Of a DNA stretch of 64,000 nt, positions 8,837 to 17,964 are shown one piece after another. The notes below the pieces were generated by a model. The model searched no databases. It was not told the origin of the DNA and saw only the letters and a program-made list of their open reading frames with translations. The position numbers and the translations under genes were made by a program. This stretch comes from Sutcliffiella cohnii (GTDB taxonomy: Bacteria; Bacillota; Bacilli; Bacillales; Bacillaceae_I): NCBI RefSeq assembly GCF_002250055.1, contig NZ_CP018866.1, forward strand, positions 3,464,501-3,528,500, in the 5' to 3' direction. The stretch's first letter is position 1. Each line of letters opens with the position of its first letter.

Positions 8837-10252
8837 TTATTTAGCTAGTTCATAAATGGCCTGTGCATAAATAGCAGTTGCTTTTAATAGGTCCTCAATA
8901 TAAATGTACTCATCTTTTTGATGCGCTACATCTTCTCTACCGGGAAACAGAGGTCCAAACGCTACACCTGCCTCTAGTGACCTTGCATATGTCCCTCCAC
9001 CAATCGAAAGCAATTTCGCTTCTTCACCTGTTTGTTCTTCGTATACTTTTTGCAACGTTTGAATAAGAGGATGATCTTTTGCAACATGATGTGGTGGAGA
9101 AACATTATATTTACTTAAAACAAATTGATTATGCAAAGCAACCTTCGTTAGTTGATGCTCCACATCTTCAACCTTACAAGTTACTGGAAATCTAATGTTT
9201 ACTCCAATTTTACCACCTTGGCTAGCTTGATAATGAATTAGCCCAGTATTTACAGTTAAGTCGCCTGTAATATCGTCTGTATAGGAAATATTTAATTTTC
9301 CTCCTCGAGAATCATGACTTAAATTGTTCTCAATAAATCCAAGAAAAGCTTCACCGTTTGAATCAAGATTTAACATCGTTAAAAAGCTCGTTAAGTGGTG
9401 ACCAGCATTTACCCCATTATTCGGTTCCATCGCATGTGCAGAAACACCTTTTATTTCAAACTCTACTTTTCTTTCTTCCACTTCAACCTTCCCAATTAAA
9501 CTATGCTTTTTAACATACTTTTCAAAAGCTTCTACTATAGAATTTGTATCGCTCTTTGATTGAAGGATTGCTTTTGCATAATCAGGAACCATGTTCAAAC
9601 GTTGTCCAGAAGCAAACTCCTGTAATTTTATTGTTTCGTTCTCCTCTTTCGTTTCTATTAATTCGTACTTGAATTCAATGTCGCCAATTCCTTTTTCAGC
9701 ATAAATAATTGGAAAGTCAGCATCTGGAGCAAAACCGATTGTTGGCATCTCTTCTTTTTTAAAGTAATGGTCAACACAACGCCACTCACTTTCTTCATCC
9801 GTCCCAATTATAATTCTTACTCGTTTAGACAGTGGTAAGCCTAATTCTTTTACAATTTTTAACGCGTAGTAAGCCGCCATAGTCGGACCTTTGTCATCCA
9901 TTGCACCACGTGCATATATTTTACCGTCTCGTATTTCCGCACTAAATGGTGGACTTGTCCAACCGTCTCCCGCAGGAACAACGTCAACATGACATAGGAC
10001 ACCTACTAACTCATTGCCATCACCATATTCAATATGTCCTGCGTAATGGTCTACGTTTTTTACAACAAAACCATCACTTTTACCCTTATGTAATAAAAAT
10101 TGTAGAGATTGCTCAATTCCTTCTCCAAAAGGAGCTGTTTGCTTACCTTCTTTCTCACTTAACACACTTTCTATTTCTAAAAAACGTTGTGTCTCTTCAA
10201 TAAGTTCGTCTTTACGTTTAGCAACTTCTTCATTCCAATTAATGTTGTTCAA
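8837..10252 (-). CDS. pepV: Dipeptidase PepV (M20 zinc peptidase)
   Basis: 471 residues, normal for PepV. M20 metal and catalytic motifs are present in order: CHVDVVPAGDGW, ARGAMDDKGP, GTDEESEWRC, PDADFPIIYAEKG, and the C-terminal GGGTYARSL and FPGREDVAHQKDEY. A cytoplasmic zinc dipeptidase that cleaves amino acids from the N-terminus of short peptides. The start is TTG at 10252 with AAAGGATG upstream. It sits next to the ythQ-ythP pair as in B. subtilis (ytjP-ythQ-ythP), which supports orthology. Confidence 0.93.
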   Translation of the reverse strand: MNNINWNEEVAKRKDELIEETQRFLEIESVLSEKEGKQTAPFGEGIEQSLQFLLHKGKSDGFVVKNVDHYAGHIEYGDGNELVGVLCHVDVVPAGDGWTSPPFSAEIRDGKIYARGAMDDKGPTMAAYYALKIVKELGLPLSKRVRIIIGTDEESEWRCVDHYFKKEEMPTIGFAPDADFPIIYAEKGIGDIEFKYELIETKEENETIKLQEFASGQRLNMVPDYAKAILQSKSDTNSIVEAFEKYVKKHSLIGKVEVEERKVEFEIKGVSAHAMEPNNGVNAGHHLTSFLTMLNLDSNGEAFLGFIENNLSHDSRGGKLNISYTDDITGDLTVNTGLIHYQASQGGKIGVNIRFPVTCKVEDVEHQLTKVALHNQFVLSKYNVSPPHHVAKDHPLIQTLQKVYEEQTGEEAKLLSIGGGTYARSLEAGVAFGPLFPGREDVAHQKDEYIYIEDLLKATAIYAQAIYELAK

Positions 10253-10285
10253 TTTAAGTCAACATCCTTTCTATCTTTTCACTAA

Positions 10286-11407
10286 TTAAATCGACAATAG
10301 TGTCGCAATAAACACAATTACCCCTACCACCATCGTCGCTGGAATATAAAATAATCGAATTACTTTTTCTCGTGATACTTCTCTCACTATGCTTTCGTAC
10401 ATTTGCAAATAAGGATGTGTTACTACTTCATCATAAACCGTTGATAGCCATTCCTTAATAAAAAAGAAAAAAGCAATTAGTAAGGCATATTTCATCCATA
10501 ATGGAAGAAACACGATCGCAACCATTGTTACACTAATCATCTGAAACAATGAAAGCGGATAACGATAATTACGAAGGAAATACTTTATATACAATTCCTT
10601 TAATGCATTCTCTTTTGTCCGAGCGGAAAATATTTTTTCGGACTTTCTAAATAGTAACGGTTTAGTCCTGTTAGAGCTTGCTGGGATATGAACATATTCA
10701 GAAGCATGAAAAATCATTTGTACATATCGTAACCGTTGTTTTTCATTTTCAACTGCATCTGTAAAGAAACTATTACTATATATGATCATAATAAGATTGA
10801 TAATAATAATCAGAAAAGCAAAAACACTACCTATAATATAAGCATTATGACTTACAATTATATACGCTACAAAAATAAAACCAACATATAAGAACGAAAC
10901 GATGAATGGCCTTTTCCAACCGTTCCAATAGATTGAAACTAATTTCCGAGAAGTTAAAATACAAAATCGAAGCAATGAAAATAAGAAAAGTAACGAAAAA
11001 ACAGAAAAACTAATTGTTTCAATATTGACTAAAACAAAATATAGTAAAAATACAATAAGAAAAGTTTGAACTAAGTAAGTCAATAAGGCGTAACTTATGC
11101 TGAGTAGTTTAATTGACCTTAACACATCTTTTCGTTGCATTAAAAAATACTCATCAGCATATTCCATAAAAATTCTTACTGTCCCAAACCAACATAGTTG
11201 ATAGAGCAAAAATAAAAAGAAATTAATCGGTAGATCGTTTAATGTTTCAAAGATAGTAGGAAGTGAGTCGTAAAGGAGAGCGCCCATAAAAGCAGTAAAA
11301 AGAATACCATAGAGAAGTACTGTACGATCAACGATGGAAGTTAAATTAGACCATTGAAAATTCCATTCTTTTCGTAATCTCCTTTTAAATAAAACGTTTC
11401 CCGTCAT
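10286..11407 (-). CDS. ythQ: ABC transporter permease YthQ (EcsB-like)
   Basis: 373 residues with about eight hydrophobic segments and long basic loops, as in the EcsB/YthQ family. Its start overlaps the stop of the ATPase gene by four bases (ATGA), so the two are translationally coupled and form one exporter-type ABC system. Substrate unknown; the paralogous EcsAB affects secretion and intramembrane proteolysis in B. subtilis. The neighbours pepV and ytzE match the B. subtilis order, favouring YthQ over EcsB. Confidence 0.82.
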   Translation of the reverse strand: MTGNVLFKRRLRKEWNFQWSNLTSIVDRTVLLYGILFTAFMGALLYDSLPTIFETLNDLPINFFLFLLYQLCWFGTVRIFMEYADEYFLMQRKDVLRSIKLLSISYALLTYLVQTFLIVFLLYFVLVNIETISFSVFSLLFLFSLLRFCILTSRKLVSIYWNGWKRPFIVSFLYVGFIFVAYIIVSHNAYIIGSVFAFLIIIINLIMIIYSNSFFTDAVENEKQRLRYVQMIFHASEYVHIPASSNRTKPLLFRKSEKIFSARTKENALKELYIKYFLRNYRYPLSLFQMISVTMVAIVFLPLWMKYALLIAFFFFIKEWLSTVYDEVVTHPYLQMYESIVREVSREKVIRLFYIPATMVVGVIVFIATLLSI

Positions 11408-12120
11408 ACACTCGGTTCCTTATTTGATAAAAAATAAAAACAATCTAGAAGTGAACTATTAGGCAAGCCACAAGTCGTTTGTATTTCCTCCATCGTGCCT
11501 GTAGCTTCAATTTTTCCATCTAATAATAAAACAAAACGATCACATATTTTTTCAGCAGTATCTAAAACATGCGTTGACATTAAAATGCCAGCACCTCTTT
11601 TTTGTTCTTCTTCTAATAATAGTAACAACTTTTTCGTTGCATTTGGGTCAAGTCCAATAAAAGGTTCATCCACAATGTAAAGGGAAGCATTTGTCATAAA
11701 CGCGAATATTAACATTGATTTTTGTTGCATTCCTTTTGAAAAGGTTGCTGGCGTTTCGTGAATGACGTGTTCTAACTCGAAAGTTTTCAAAAGTTTTTTT
11801 ACTTTTACAGTCCAACTTTTCTCCTCAAGTTGTAAAAGGGCAGCAGTTAATTCAATATGCTCCCATAATGTCATATCAAAATAATATACTGGTTTTTCCG
11901 GTATGTACGCAATTTCTCGTTTACTATCAAAGTGTATCGTACCTTTATAATGTTCATTCATGCCTAAAATAGTTTTTATTGTCGTACTTTTACCAGCACC
12001 GTTAGGACCTATTAAGCCGACTAACTCTCCTCTAGTTACATTAAATGTCACATTCGAAAGGATTGACATTCCTTCATCATAACCTGCTTTCTCAATTTCT
12101 AGCGTTAACAACCTGTTCAT
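11404..12120 (-). CDS. ythP: ABC transporter ATPase YthP (EcsA-like)
   Basis: 238 residues. Walker [11 protein letters not shown] at about 37-46, the Q-loop region YIPEKPVYYFDMTLWEH typical of the EcsA/YthP group, a signature FSKGMQQKSMLI in place of LSGGQ, Walker B LYIVDEPFIGLDP and switch His in MSTHVLD. It energises the YthQ permease immediately downstream. Gene order with pepV and ytzE is as in B. subtilis. Confidence 0.88.
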   Translation of the reverse strand: MNRLLTLEIEKAGYDEGMSILSNVTFNVTRGELVGLIGPNGAGKSTTIKTILGMNEHYKGTIHFDSKREIAYIPEKPVYYFDMTLWEHIELTAALLQLEEKSWTVKVKKLLKTFELEHVIHETPATFSKGMQQKSMLIFAFMTNASLYIVDEPFIGLDPNATKKLLLLLEEEQKRGAGILMSTHVLDTAEKICDRFVLLLDGKIEATGTMEEIQTTCGLPNSSLLDCFYFLSNKEPSV

Positions 12121-12418
12121 TCTTTCCCCACCCTTCTATCATTAGTACGTTTATTAGAATAAGAAGTTTCAAAGTTTGTATCATTAAATAGATTATTCTA
12201 ATAACTTAGTATACAATAGTAATATACAATTTTTCCTCTCATATAGTTGATTATAAAGAAAGGAGGATTGTGTTTTTTAAATTATTTGTAAATTAATGCA
12301 TTAAAGTAGAATTTTATGACTGAAATGGTGTAAAATTATGAATAACAAACAAGCATCCTAACATCATGTATTTTTGTGAAGTAGTTCCATTTTGTAATAA
12401 CGGATAAGGAGTGGTTTT
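12121..12418. other. Intergenic region between divergent ythP and ytzE
   Basis: About 300 AT-rich bases. It must hold both divergent promoters, but no promoter pair close to consensus is convincing. An AAGGAGG-like string near 12260 is followed by no open frame of useful length. No gene, repeat or strong hairpin seen. Confidence 0.5.
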
Positions 12419-12640
12419 TTGACAACATCAACAAACCGTATGCTAACCCGTATTAAGGCAGTCTACATGTTTATTCATGAGAAAGGAACTGTATCGACAC
12501 AACAACTCGTTGATGAATTTGGAATAACTCCTAGAACAGCACAGCGAGATCTTAATGTGTTGGCATATAATAACTTAGTTCGTAGCCCTTCTAAAGGGAA
12601 ATGGACCACTACAAAGAAAAAAGTTAGGTTAAGTTCATAA
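12419..12640 (+). CDS. ytzE: Small DeoR-type HTH regulator YtzE
   Basis: 73 residues consisting almost only of a DeoR-family winged helix: RIKAVYMFIHEKGTVSTQQL, then the recognition helix ITPRTAQRDLNVLAYNNLV, and a basic tail. It lacks the sugar-binding domain of full-length DeoR regulators. Start is TTG with AAGGAGTGG a few bases upstream. Located between ythP and ytzG as in B. subtilis. Target genes unknown. Confidence 0.85.
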   Translation: MTTSTNRMLTRIKAVYMFIHEKGTVSTQQLVDEFGITPRTAQRDLNVLAYNNLVRSPSKGKWTTTKKKVRLSS

Positions 12641-12680
12641 AGATTTTTATACAATTAAATTATATAAGTTTAAAATACAT

Positions 12681-12709
12681 AGAACGTTTGCAACAAGTGC
12701 AAACGTTCT
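12681..12709. terminator. Bidirectional terminator between ytzE and ytzG
   Basis: Perfect arms AGAACGTTTGCA and TGCAAACGTTCT around a short loop, with T-rich flank on the plus side. The two genes converge here. Confidence 0.8.
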
Positions 12710-12714
12710 CTCTT

Positions 12715-13437
12715 TTATTCCTCACCTTTTAATTGACTAATTTCCTCGTCTGTTAACTCACGATATTCTCCTAAATTTAACTCTTCATCTAACTCCAATG
12801 GACCCATTTTCATTCTTTTTAAGTACGTCACTTTTTTATCTACGGAAAGAAACATTCTTTTTACTTGGTGAAATTTCCCTTCCATAATGGTAAGTTCTAT
12901 TTCAGATTGATTGCCAGCTTTTAAAATAGTTAAGTCAGCTGGCATCGTTACATACCCGTCATCTAGCGTAACGCCATTTTTAAAAGCAATTATATCTTCT
13001 TCTGTTACCTCTCCGAGTATTACTGCATAATAAGTTTTCGGAACATGCTTTTTAGGAGACAGCAGTTGATGAGCTAATTGTCCATCATTCGTTAATAGGA
13101 GAAGGCCTTCCGTATCTTTATCTAAACGACCTACTGGGAATGGTTCAAACATTGCATCTTCTTCCTCTAACAAATCAATTACAGTTTTTTGAGAACGGTC
13201 TTCTATTGCTGATAGCACTCCTTGCGGCTTATGTAACATTAAGTATATAAATTCTCGATATTCCACTTCTTCTCCAAATACAGTTACAAACTGTGTTTCA
13301 TGATTCACATGATTTTTTGCATCTTTTACTACTTTATCATCTACTTTAACGGCACCCGATTTTAAAAGCTTCTTAACTTCTTTTCGGCTCCCATAACCAC
13401 TATTTGCTAACAATTTATCTAATCTCATTTTCTTCAC
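12715..13437 (-). CDS. ytzG: 16S rRNA pseudouridine synthase, RsuA family (YtzG)
   Basis: 240 residues. An S4 RNA-binding domain (MRLDKLLANSGYGSRKEVKK, about 1-50) is followed by the pseudouridine-synthase domain with the catalytic-Asp motif PVGRLDKDTEGLLLLT. The closing GKFHQVKRMF is also typical. It isomerises a uridine of small-subunit rRNA. Gene position matches B. subtilis ytzG next to ytgP. Good AAGGTGAA ribosome binding site. Confidence 0.9.
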   Translation of the reverse strand: MKKMRLDKLLANSGYGSRKEVKKLLKSGAVKVDDKVVKDAKNHVNHETQFVTVFGEEVEYREFIYLMLHKPQGVLSAIEDRSQKTVIDLLEEEDAMFEPFPVGRLDKDTEGLLLLTNDGQLAHQLLSPKKHVPKTYYAVILGEVTEEDIIAFKNGVTLDDGYVTMPADLTILKAGNQSEIELTIMEGKFHQVKRMFLSVDKKVTYLKRMKMGPLELDEELNLGEYRELTDEEISQLKGEE

Positions 13438-13546
13438 CTTTCTATAGGCATTATCCTATTTTTTCAATGAATAGGCATTTGCGGATTCCGCCTTTTCCCT
13501 ATATTCATACGATGTATAGAATGTAATTAACAAGGAGGTATGTTGA

Positions 13547-13771
13547 ATGTATTATCAAGATCAACGTCAACTAGAAGGCCAATTTTTTCCTGTCCCTGGA
13601 TTCGGAACTCCTGGAGGAGGATTTCCTGGTGGACAATTCGGTGAACTTAATAGACGTCTAGCTCGTCTAGAAAGAGAAGTACAACGTTTAGATCGTCGAG
13701 TTACACGCCTTGAGCGCCAATCAGGTTTTGGTAGCGGCTTTGGCGGAGGATTTGGCCCAGGTTTTAACTAA
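13547..13771 (+). CDS. Small Gly-rich coiled-coil protein, function unknown
   Basis: 74 residues with a preceding CAAGGAGGT site. Three parts: a Tyr/Gln-rich head, a Gly/Pro/Phe-rich stretch around residues 19-32, and a highly charged heptad helix (LNRRLARLEREVQRLDRRV, about 34-59) followed by a Gly/Phe-rich tail ending GPGFN. Such layouts occur in small spore-coat or spore-surface proteins of bacilli; a weak CATACGAT box upstream resembles a mother-cell sigma -10 element. Function is inferred only; that the gene is real is supported by the ribosome site and a following terminator. Confidence 0.7.
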   Translation: MYYQDQRQLEGQFFPVPGFGTPGGGFPGGQFGELNRRLARLEREVQRLDRRVTRLERQSGFGSGFGGGFGPGFN

Positions 13772-13828
13772 AACAGCGTAAGTTTTATTTATTTTCAAAG
13801 CCAATAGTATGTACCTTATTCATATATA

Positions 13829-13862
13829 AAGAAGACAAACTTTTTTGTTTGTCTTCTTTTTT
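13829..13862. terminator. Bidirectional terminator
   Basis: AAGAAGACAAAC pairs with GTTTGTCTTCTT, with runs of A before and T after. It ends the small coiled-coil gene and the converging murJ gene. Confidence 0.85.
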
Positions 13863-13866
13863 TAAT

Positions 13867-15498
13867 CTAATGCGAACGCTTAAACCTTTTTAACTTGCCC
13901 ATAAACGGTAAGTTTTCTCCAAAAATATAATATATCAACTTTGAGCGGAAACTTAAGAAAAAGTATACGAACGCTCCGACTACTGCTGATATGACGATAA
14001 TGATTGAAGAGTTTAACGTTCCAGCGCTATACGGCAAAATCATATCGAGTCCAGTTTTCACAGGAATTACCACAATCGCCATCGCTGCTAAAAATATAAC
14101 AATTAATAGTGAACGCCTCATAACAAAAGAATAATTAAATCCAGTTTTCTTTTGAATGATATATAATATATAACCAACCGTAACAATATATCCAAGTGCA
14201 GTTGCTATAATTGAACCAATTGCACCTAATTGAATAATGAATACATAGTTTGTTATAAACTTTACCGCTAAACCTAATAAAATTGCATATATTGTATGAC
14301 GCTGTTCGTTTATTCCTTGAAGGATCGCTGCCGATACAGTAAATAACGCTAACAATATTGCTACTGGTGCATACCAAGTTAATAAATATCCACCAAGTTC
14401 ATCATAGGAAAAGAAGGCTGTATAAGCTGGCCCACCTAGTAACGCTAAGCCAATACATGCTGGAAGTGTTAAAAACAATAAGACTTGCAACACTTTGCTA
14501 ATTTGTTTTTGGAGTAGTTCATTATTTCCACTGACAAACGACTTAGTTATAGTAGGTAACAACGTTAAAGCAAAGGATGTCGCTAACGTAACTGGAATAA
14601 TCACTAACTTATGAGCGTACGTATTGATAATACCAAACGCCGCATTAGTATTCCCATGTCCTCCTGATCCCATTGCACTGTTAAAAGTAAATAAGTCTAC
14701 TGATTGAAAAAGTGGTAATGTTAAACCTGCAAAAACAAACGGTCCGGCATAAAGTATTAACTCTTTATACATATCTTTATAGGAAACTTCCACATTCCCT
14801 TTATCTTGTTCAAGTAATTTGTCTAAATGTCGTTTTCTTTTAAACCAATACCAAACTAAAATGAGTAACGAACCTAATGCACCTATAAATGCTGCAAAAG
14901 TAGCAAAACCAATTGCTGTGGACAGGTCACCATCCATTACACGAATTACAAAATAGACACTACCTAAAATGAATAAAATGCGAGCTAATTGCTCCACAAC
15001 TTGTGACAACGCAGTAGGGCCCATTGATTCATGACCTTGAAAGAATCCCCTTATTAAACTCATTATCGGAACAAGTAAGAGAGCAAAACTTACCATTCGT
15101 ATAACGTGAGTAACATCTTCTACTGAATGAATGTAATCACTAGCTTCACGTCCTAATATAATTGGCGCAGTATACGGTGCTAAAATATAAAGAATTAAAA
15201 AAGCTATGACGCCAGTAATACTCATTGTAAACAATCCAGATCTGAAAAGCTTTCTTCCTACACCATATTCACCTAGAGAGTTGTACTTTGCTACGAATTT
15301 AGAAACCGCAAGTGGCAACCCCATTGTTGCGGCACTTAACATAAGTGTATATAGTATGTATGCGTAACTGTATAGCTCCCCACCTTTTTCTCCAACCATT
15401 GCATAAAACGGAAATATATAAACTAAACCTAACAGGCGAGAAAACATCGTTCCTGCTGTTAAAATTGCTGTACCTCTGAACAATTTAGATGTAGACAT
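13867..15498 (-). CDS. murJ: Lipid II flippase MurJ (YtgP)
   Basis: 543 residues from the ATG at 15498, preceded by AAGGGATTTA; an in-frame extension upstream has no ribosome site. About 14 membrane spans of the polysaccharide-export/MATE-like fold; opening FRGTAILTAGTMFSRLLGLVY is characteristic of YtgP/SpoVB-like proteins. In B. subtilis YtgP is the MurJ flippase that moves lipid II across the membrane for cell-wall synthesis. Located next to ytzG and ytfP as there. A sporulation paralogue such as SpoVB is the alternative, less likely from the context. Confidence 0.88.
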   Translation of the reverse strand: MSTSKLFRGTAILTAGTMFSRLLGLVYIFPFYAMVGEKGGELYSYAYILYTLMLSAATMGLPLAVSKFVAKYNSLGEYGVGRKLFRSGLFTMSITGVIAFLILYILAPYTAPIILGREASDYIHSVEDVTHVIRMVSFALLLVPIMSLIRGFFQGHESMGPTALSQVVEQLARILFILGSVYFVIRVMDGDLSTAIGFATFAAFIGALGSLLILVWYWFKRKRHLDKLLEQDKGNVEVSYKDMYKELILYAGPFVFAGLTLPLFQSVDLFTFNSAMGSGGHGNTNAAFGIINTYAHKLVIIPVTLATSFALTLLPTITKSFVSGNNELLQKQISKVLQVLLFLTLPACIGLALLGGPAYTAFFSYDELGGYLLTWYAPVAILLALFTVSAAILQGINEQRHTIYAILLGLAVKFITNYVFIIQLGAIGSIIATALGYIVTVGYILYIIQKKTGFNYSFVMRRSLLIVIFLAAMAIVVIPVKTGLDMILPYSAGTLNSSIIIVISAVVGAFVYFFLSFRSKLIYYIFGENLPFMGKLKRFKRSH

Positions 15499-15598
15499 TA
15501 AATCCCTTCTCACACGATAATCTATTTTTTTAAACCTAATTAGTAATTTTACCATAAAGCACGTAGAAAGCATAAGACTAACTGACTAACTATATTTT

Positions 15599-15964
15599 TT
15601 ACCACTTAGCGTGAATACTTCTCTTTAAATTTATTTTAGGAAAATATAAATAAGCTGTGTCGTCCTCCATTTTTTCTAGCGGACTTGCTATTATTGCAAT
15701 TGAAAACTCCTCATATGCATCCGCATCAAGCAATAATTGACCTGCATGAGTTTGAGGAAATATTAGTGGTATGTTATGTTCATCATTGAACGTTAAATCA
15801 AGTATATAACTCGTTAACTCCCGATTGTATAGCCATTTATACGAAAATTTTTTTACAGAAACCTCTATGTATTTTTGAAGTGTCGGTACGGACAAAAGTA
15901 AAACTTTGTCTCCCTTTGATTGTGTCCAACCACCATCTTCTGGTACAAATCCTTCTTTACTCAT
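15599..15964 (-). CDS. Hypothetical protein, 121 residues
   Basis: I do not recognise the family. Soluble, mixed alpha/beta composition with no signal or membrane segment; aromatic and acidic residues are evenly spread, and the end NLKRSIHAKW is basic. The start follows GTGGTGATAAAAG. It lies between murJ and ytfP, 100 bases upstream of the murJ start and in the same direction, so it could be the first gene of a murJ transcript. No terminator separates them. Real gene likely; function unknown. Confidence 0.6.
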   Translation of the reverse strand: MSKEGFVPEDGGWTQSKGDKVLLLSVPTLQKYIEVSVKKFSYKWLYNRELTSYILDLTFNDEHNIPLIFPQTHAGQLLLDADAYEEFSIAIIASPLEKMEDDTAYLYFPKINLKRSIHAKW

Positions 15965-16095
15965 CTTTTATCACCACTTTTTCATTATTGCCTACAGAGT
16001 AACCGAAAATATATCACTTGTCTAACGTCTTTCATTGGTGTTCATACTAATCTTGTATATAATAGGAACGTATCTATTTATGGACGGTGAAAAAA

Positions 16096-17373
16096 ATGAA
16101 ATATGATGTAATTGTAATTGGAGGCGGGCCATCAGGATTAATGGCGGCAATCGCAGCAGCAGAACAGAAAGCAAAAGTTTTACTTATTGATAAAGGTAAT
16201 AAACTAGGTAGAAAGCTTGCCATCTCAGGTGGTGGGCGTTGTAACGTTACAAATCGACTTCCTGTTGACGAAATTATTAAACATATACCTGGGAACGGTC
16301 GCTTTCTTTATAGTGCTTTTTCTGAATTTAGTAATGAAGACATCATTGCTTTCTTTGAGAAAAAAGGAATTGAGCTAAAAGAGGAAGACCATGGAAGGAT
16401 GTTTCCTGTAACCAATAGTGCACAAAGTGTAGTAAATGTGTTAATTGAAACAATTAAAGAACTAGGCGTAGAGATTCGAACAAACACTCCAGTTGAAACA
16501 GTTGAATATGAAGATGGAAAAGTAAAAGGTGTTATGTTAAAAACGAAAGAATTTATGGAGTCAACAAGCGTTGTAATTGCGGTAGGTGGTTCTTCTGTTC
16601 CACATACAGGCTCAACAGGTGATGGTTATCCATGGGCAAAAAAAGCTGGGCATACGATAACAGAAATTTTCCCAACGGAAGTTCCGATCACATCTTCAGA
16701 AGATTTTATTAAAAATAAGTCCTTACAAGGATTATCTTTACGAGATGTTGCATTGAGTATAGTAACGCCGAAAGGAAAAACAGTCATCACTCATCGCATG
16801 GATATGATCTTTACTCACTTTGGAATTTCCGGTCCTGCCGTATTAAGAAGTAGTCAATATGTAGTGAAGACGCAAAAAAAGTTTAATGTGAAAGAAGTTA
16901 CCGTTAGCATTGATGCACTTCCTGACATTAATGAAGAACAAGTATTTCAACAGCTGAATAAAAAAATGAAGGACGAGCCTAAAAAGGCAGTTAAAAATAT
17001 ATTAAAAGGATTTGTTCCTGAACGATACTTACTGTTCTTACTAGAGCGTGTTGATTTAGATCCAAGTGCACTTGGTTCCACAGTATCACAAGAAAAGTTA
17101 AGAGATTTTGCGAAAGTTTGCAAAGGATTTCGCTTTTTAGTGAATGGAACTCTACCTTTAGAAAAAGCATTTGTAACGGGTGGAGGAGTTTCTGTGAAAG
17201 AAATTCACCCAAAAGAAATGGCTTCAAAACTGATGTATGGTCTCTATTTCTGTGGAGAAATATTAGATATTCACGGGTATACTGGTGGTTACAATATAAC
17301 AGCAGCTCTCGTCACTGGACGGCTAGCGGGCTTAAATGCTGGTAAAACGGCGCTAAAGCAAAAATATCGCTAA
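16096..17373 (+). CDS. ytfP: HI0933/YhiN-family flavoprotein YtfP
   Basis: 425 residues. FAD-binding Rossmann motif [17 protein letters not shown] at the N-terminus, then [28 protein letters not shown], and near the end [11 protein letters not shown] and the FAD-contact [14 protein letters not shown]. These are diagnostic of the HI0933/YhiN/YtfP group. The ATG at 16096 is preferred over a GTG at 16087 because GGTGA lies six bases before it. Members of the group have recently been linked to dihydrouridine formation in 23S rRNA; I recall this without being able to verify it, so the reaction is tentative. Confidence 0.88.
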   Translation: MKYDVIVIGGGPSGLMAAIAAAEQKAKVLLIDKGNKLGRKLAISGGGRCNVTNRLPVDEIIKHIPGNGRFLYSAFSEFSNEDIIAFFEKKGIELKEEDHGRMFPVTNSAQSVVNVLIETIKELGVEIRTNTPVETVEYEDGKVKGVMLKTKEFMESTSVVIAVGGSSVPHTGSTGDGYPWAKKAGHTITEIFPTEVPITSSEDFIKNKSLQGLSLRDVALSIVTPKGKTVITHRMDMIFTHFGISGPAVLRSSQYVVKTQKKFNVKEVTVSIDALPDINEEQVFQQLNKKMKDEPKKAVKNILKGFVPERYLLFLLERVDLDPSALGSTVSQEKLRDFAKVCKGFRFLVNGTLPLEKAFVTGGGVSVKEIHPKEMASKLMYGLYFCGEILDIHGYTGGYNITAALVTGRLAGLNAGKTALKQKYR

Positions 17374-17383
17374 AAGAACAAAA

Positions 17384-17525
17384 GCGGAGGCGCTTCGAAC
17401 AGGCCCGTACAAACTGGACTGTTACGGTTGTGATAAAGGAAACGCTTTGGGAACTGCGTTAAGTCGATGTTGACTTTTCGTACTTCGGACAAGGGAAGTT
17501 TGATAGGGCCTAAGCGCCGAAGCTA
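17384..17525 (+). repeat. Interspersed repeat with inverted ends, copy B
   Basis: Begins AAAAGCGGAGGCGCTTCG and ends GGGCCTAAGCGCCGAAGCTAGAC. It shares with copy A (7331) the ends, ATAAAGGAAAC, GTCGATGTTGACTT and GGGAAGTTTGA. Its arms GGCGCTT/AAGCGCC and AGGCCC/GGGCCT differ from copy A by paired changes that keep base pairing. Confidence 0.75.
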
Positions 17526-17592
17526 GACGTAACAACCCATGACAGGAGTTATCCACAAATTTTTCAGAGTTATAATTTCCTTAACCAATAAA

Positions 17593-17627
17593 GAGCCTGA
17601 AAATTAGAATAACCAACTTTCAGGCTC
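17593..17627 (-). terminator. Terminator of the cse60 gene
   Basis: GAGCCTGAAA and TTTCAGGCTC arms, overlapping the stop codon of the Cse60 gene; minus-strand side continues TTTATT. Confidence 0.7.
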
Positions 17628-17802
17628 GATATATAATCATTGCTGTATACCTATAATAATCATCATCATTTTCATCTACGAAACATTCTACTTGATACTT
17701 TATGTCTATCAAATCGTCTTCATCAACTTTTTTTAAAAAACGATTAACCTCTTTTTCTAAAACTTGTTCATGATCCTCATCAAACACCTTTACTTGAATC
17801 AT
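17620..17802 (-). CDS. cse60: Sporulation protein Cse60 family (DUF2758)
   Basis: 60 residues beginning MIQVKVFDEDHEQVLEKEVN and ending with a beta-strand-like YRYTAMIIYRA. This closely follows the remembered B. subtilis Cse60, a small sporulation protein under sigma-E control; molecular function unknown. Very acidic. Good AAAGGGAGAGG ribosome site. Its presence is one of the signs that the organism sporulates. Confidence 0.8.
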   Translation of the reverse strand: MIQVKVFDEDHEQVLEKEVNRFLKKVDEDDLIDIKYQVECFVDENDDDYYRYTAMIIYRA

Positions 17803-17964
17803 AGAACCTCTCCCTTTGTCCTTCTTTTTACTATTTATAACTTAATATTCTGAAATTTATACCACTAATTCTAAACTTTTTTAAAACTTACATAAATGGT
17901 TACATTTTTTACTTTTATTTAGAAATAATGATTAAGAAGACAATAGGAAATAGGAGGTGAAGAT

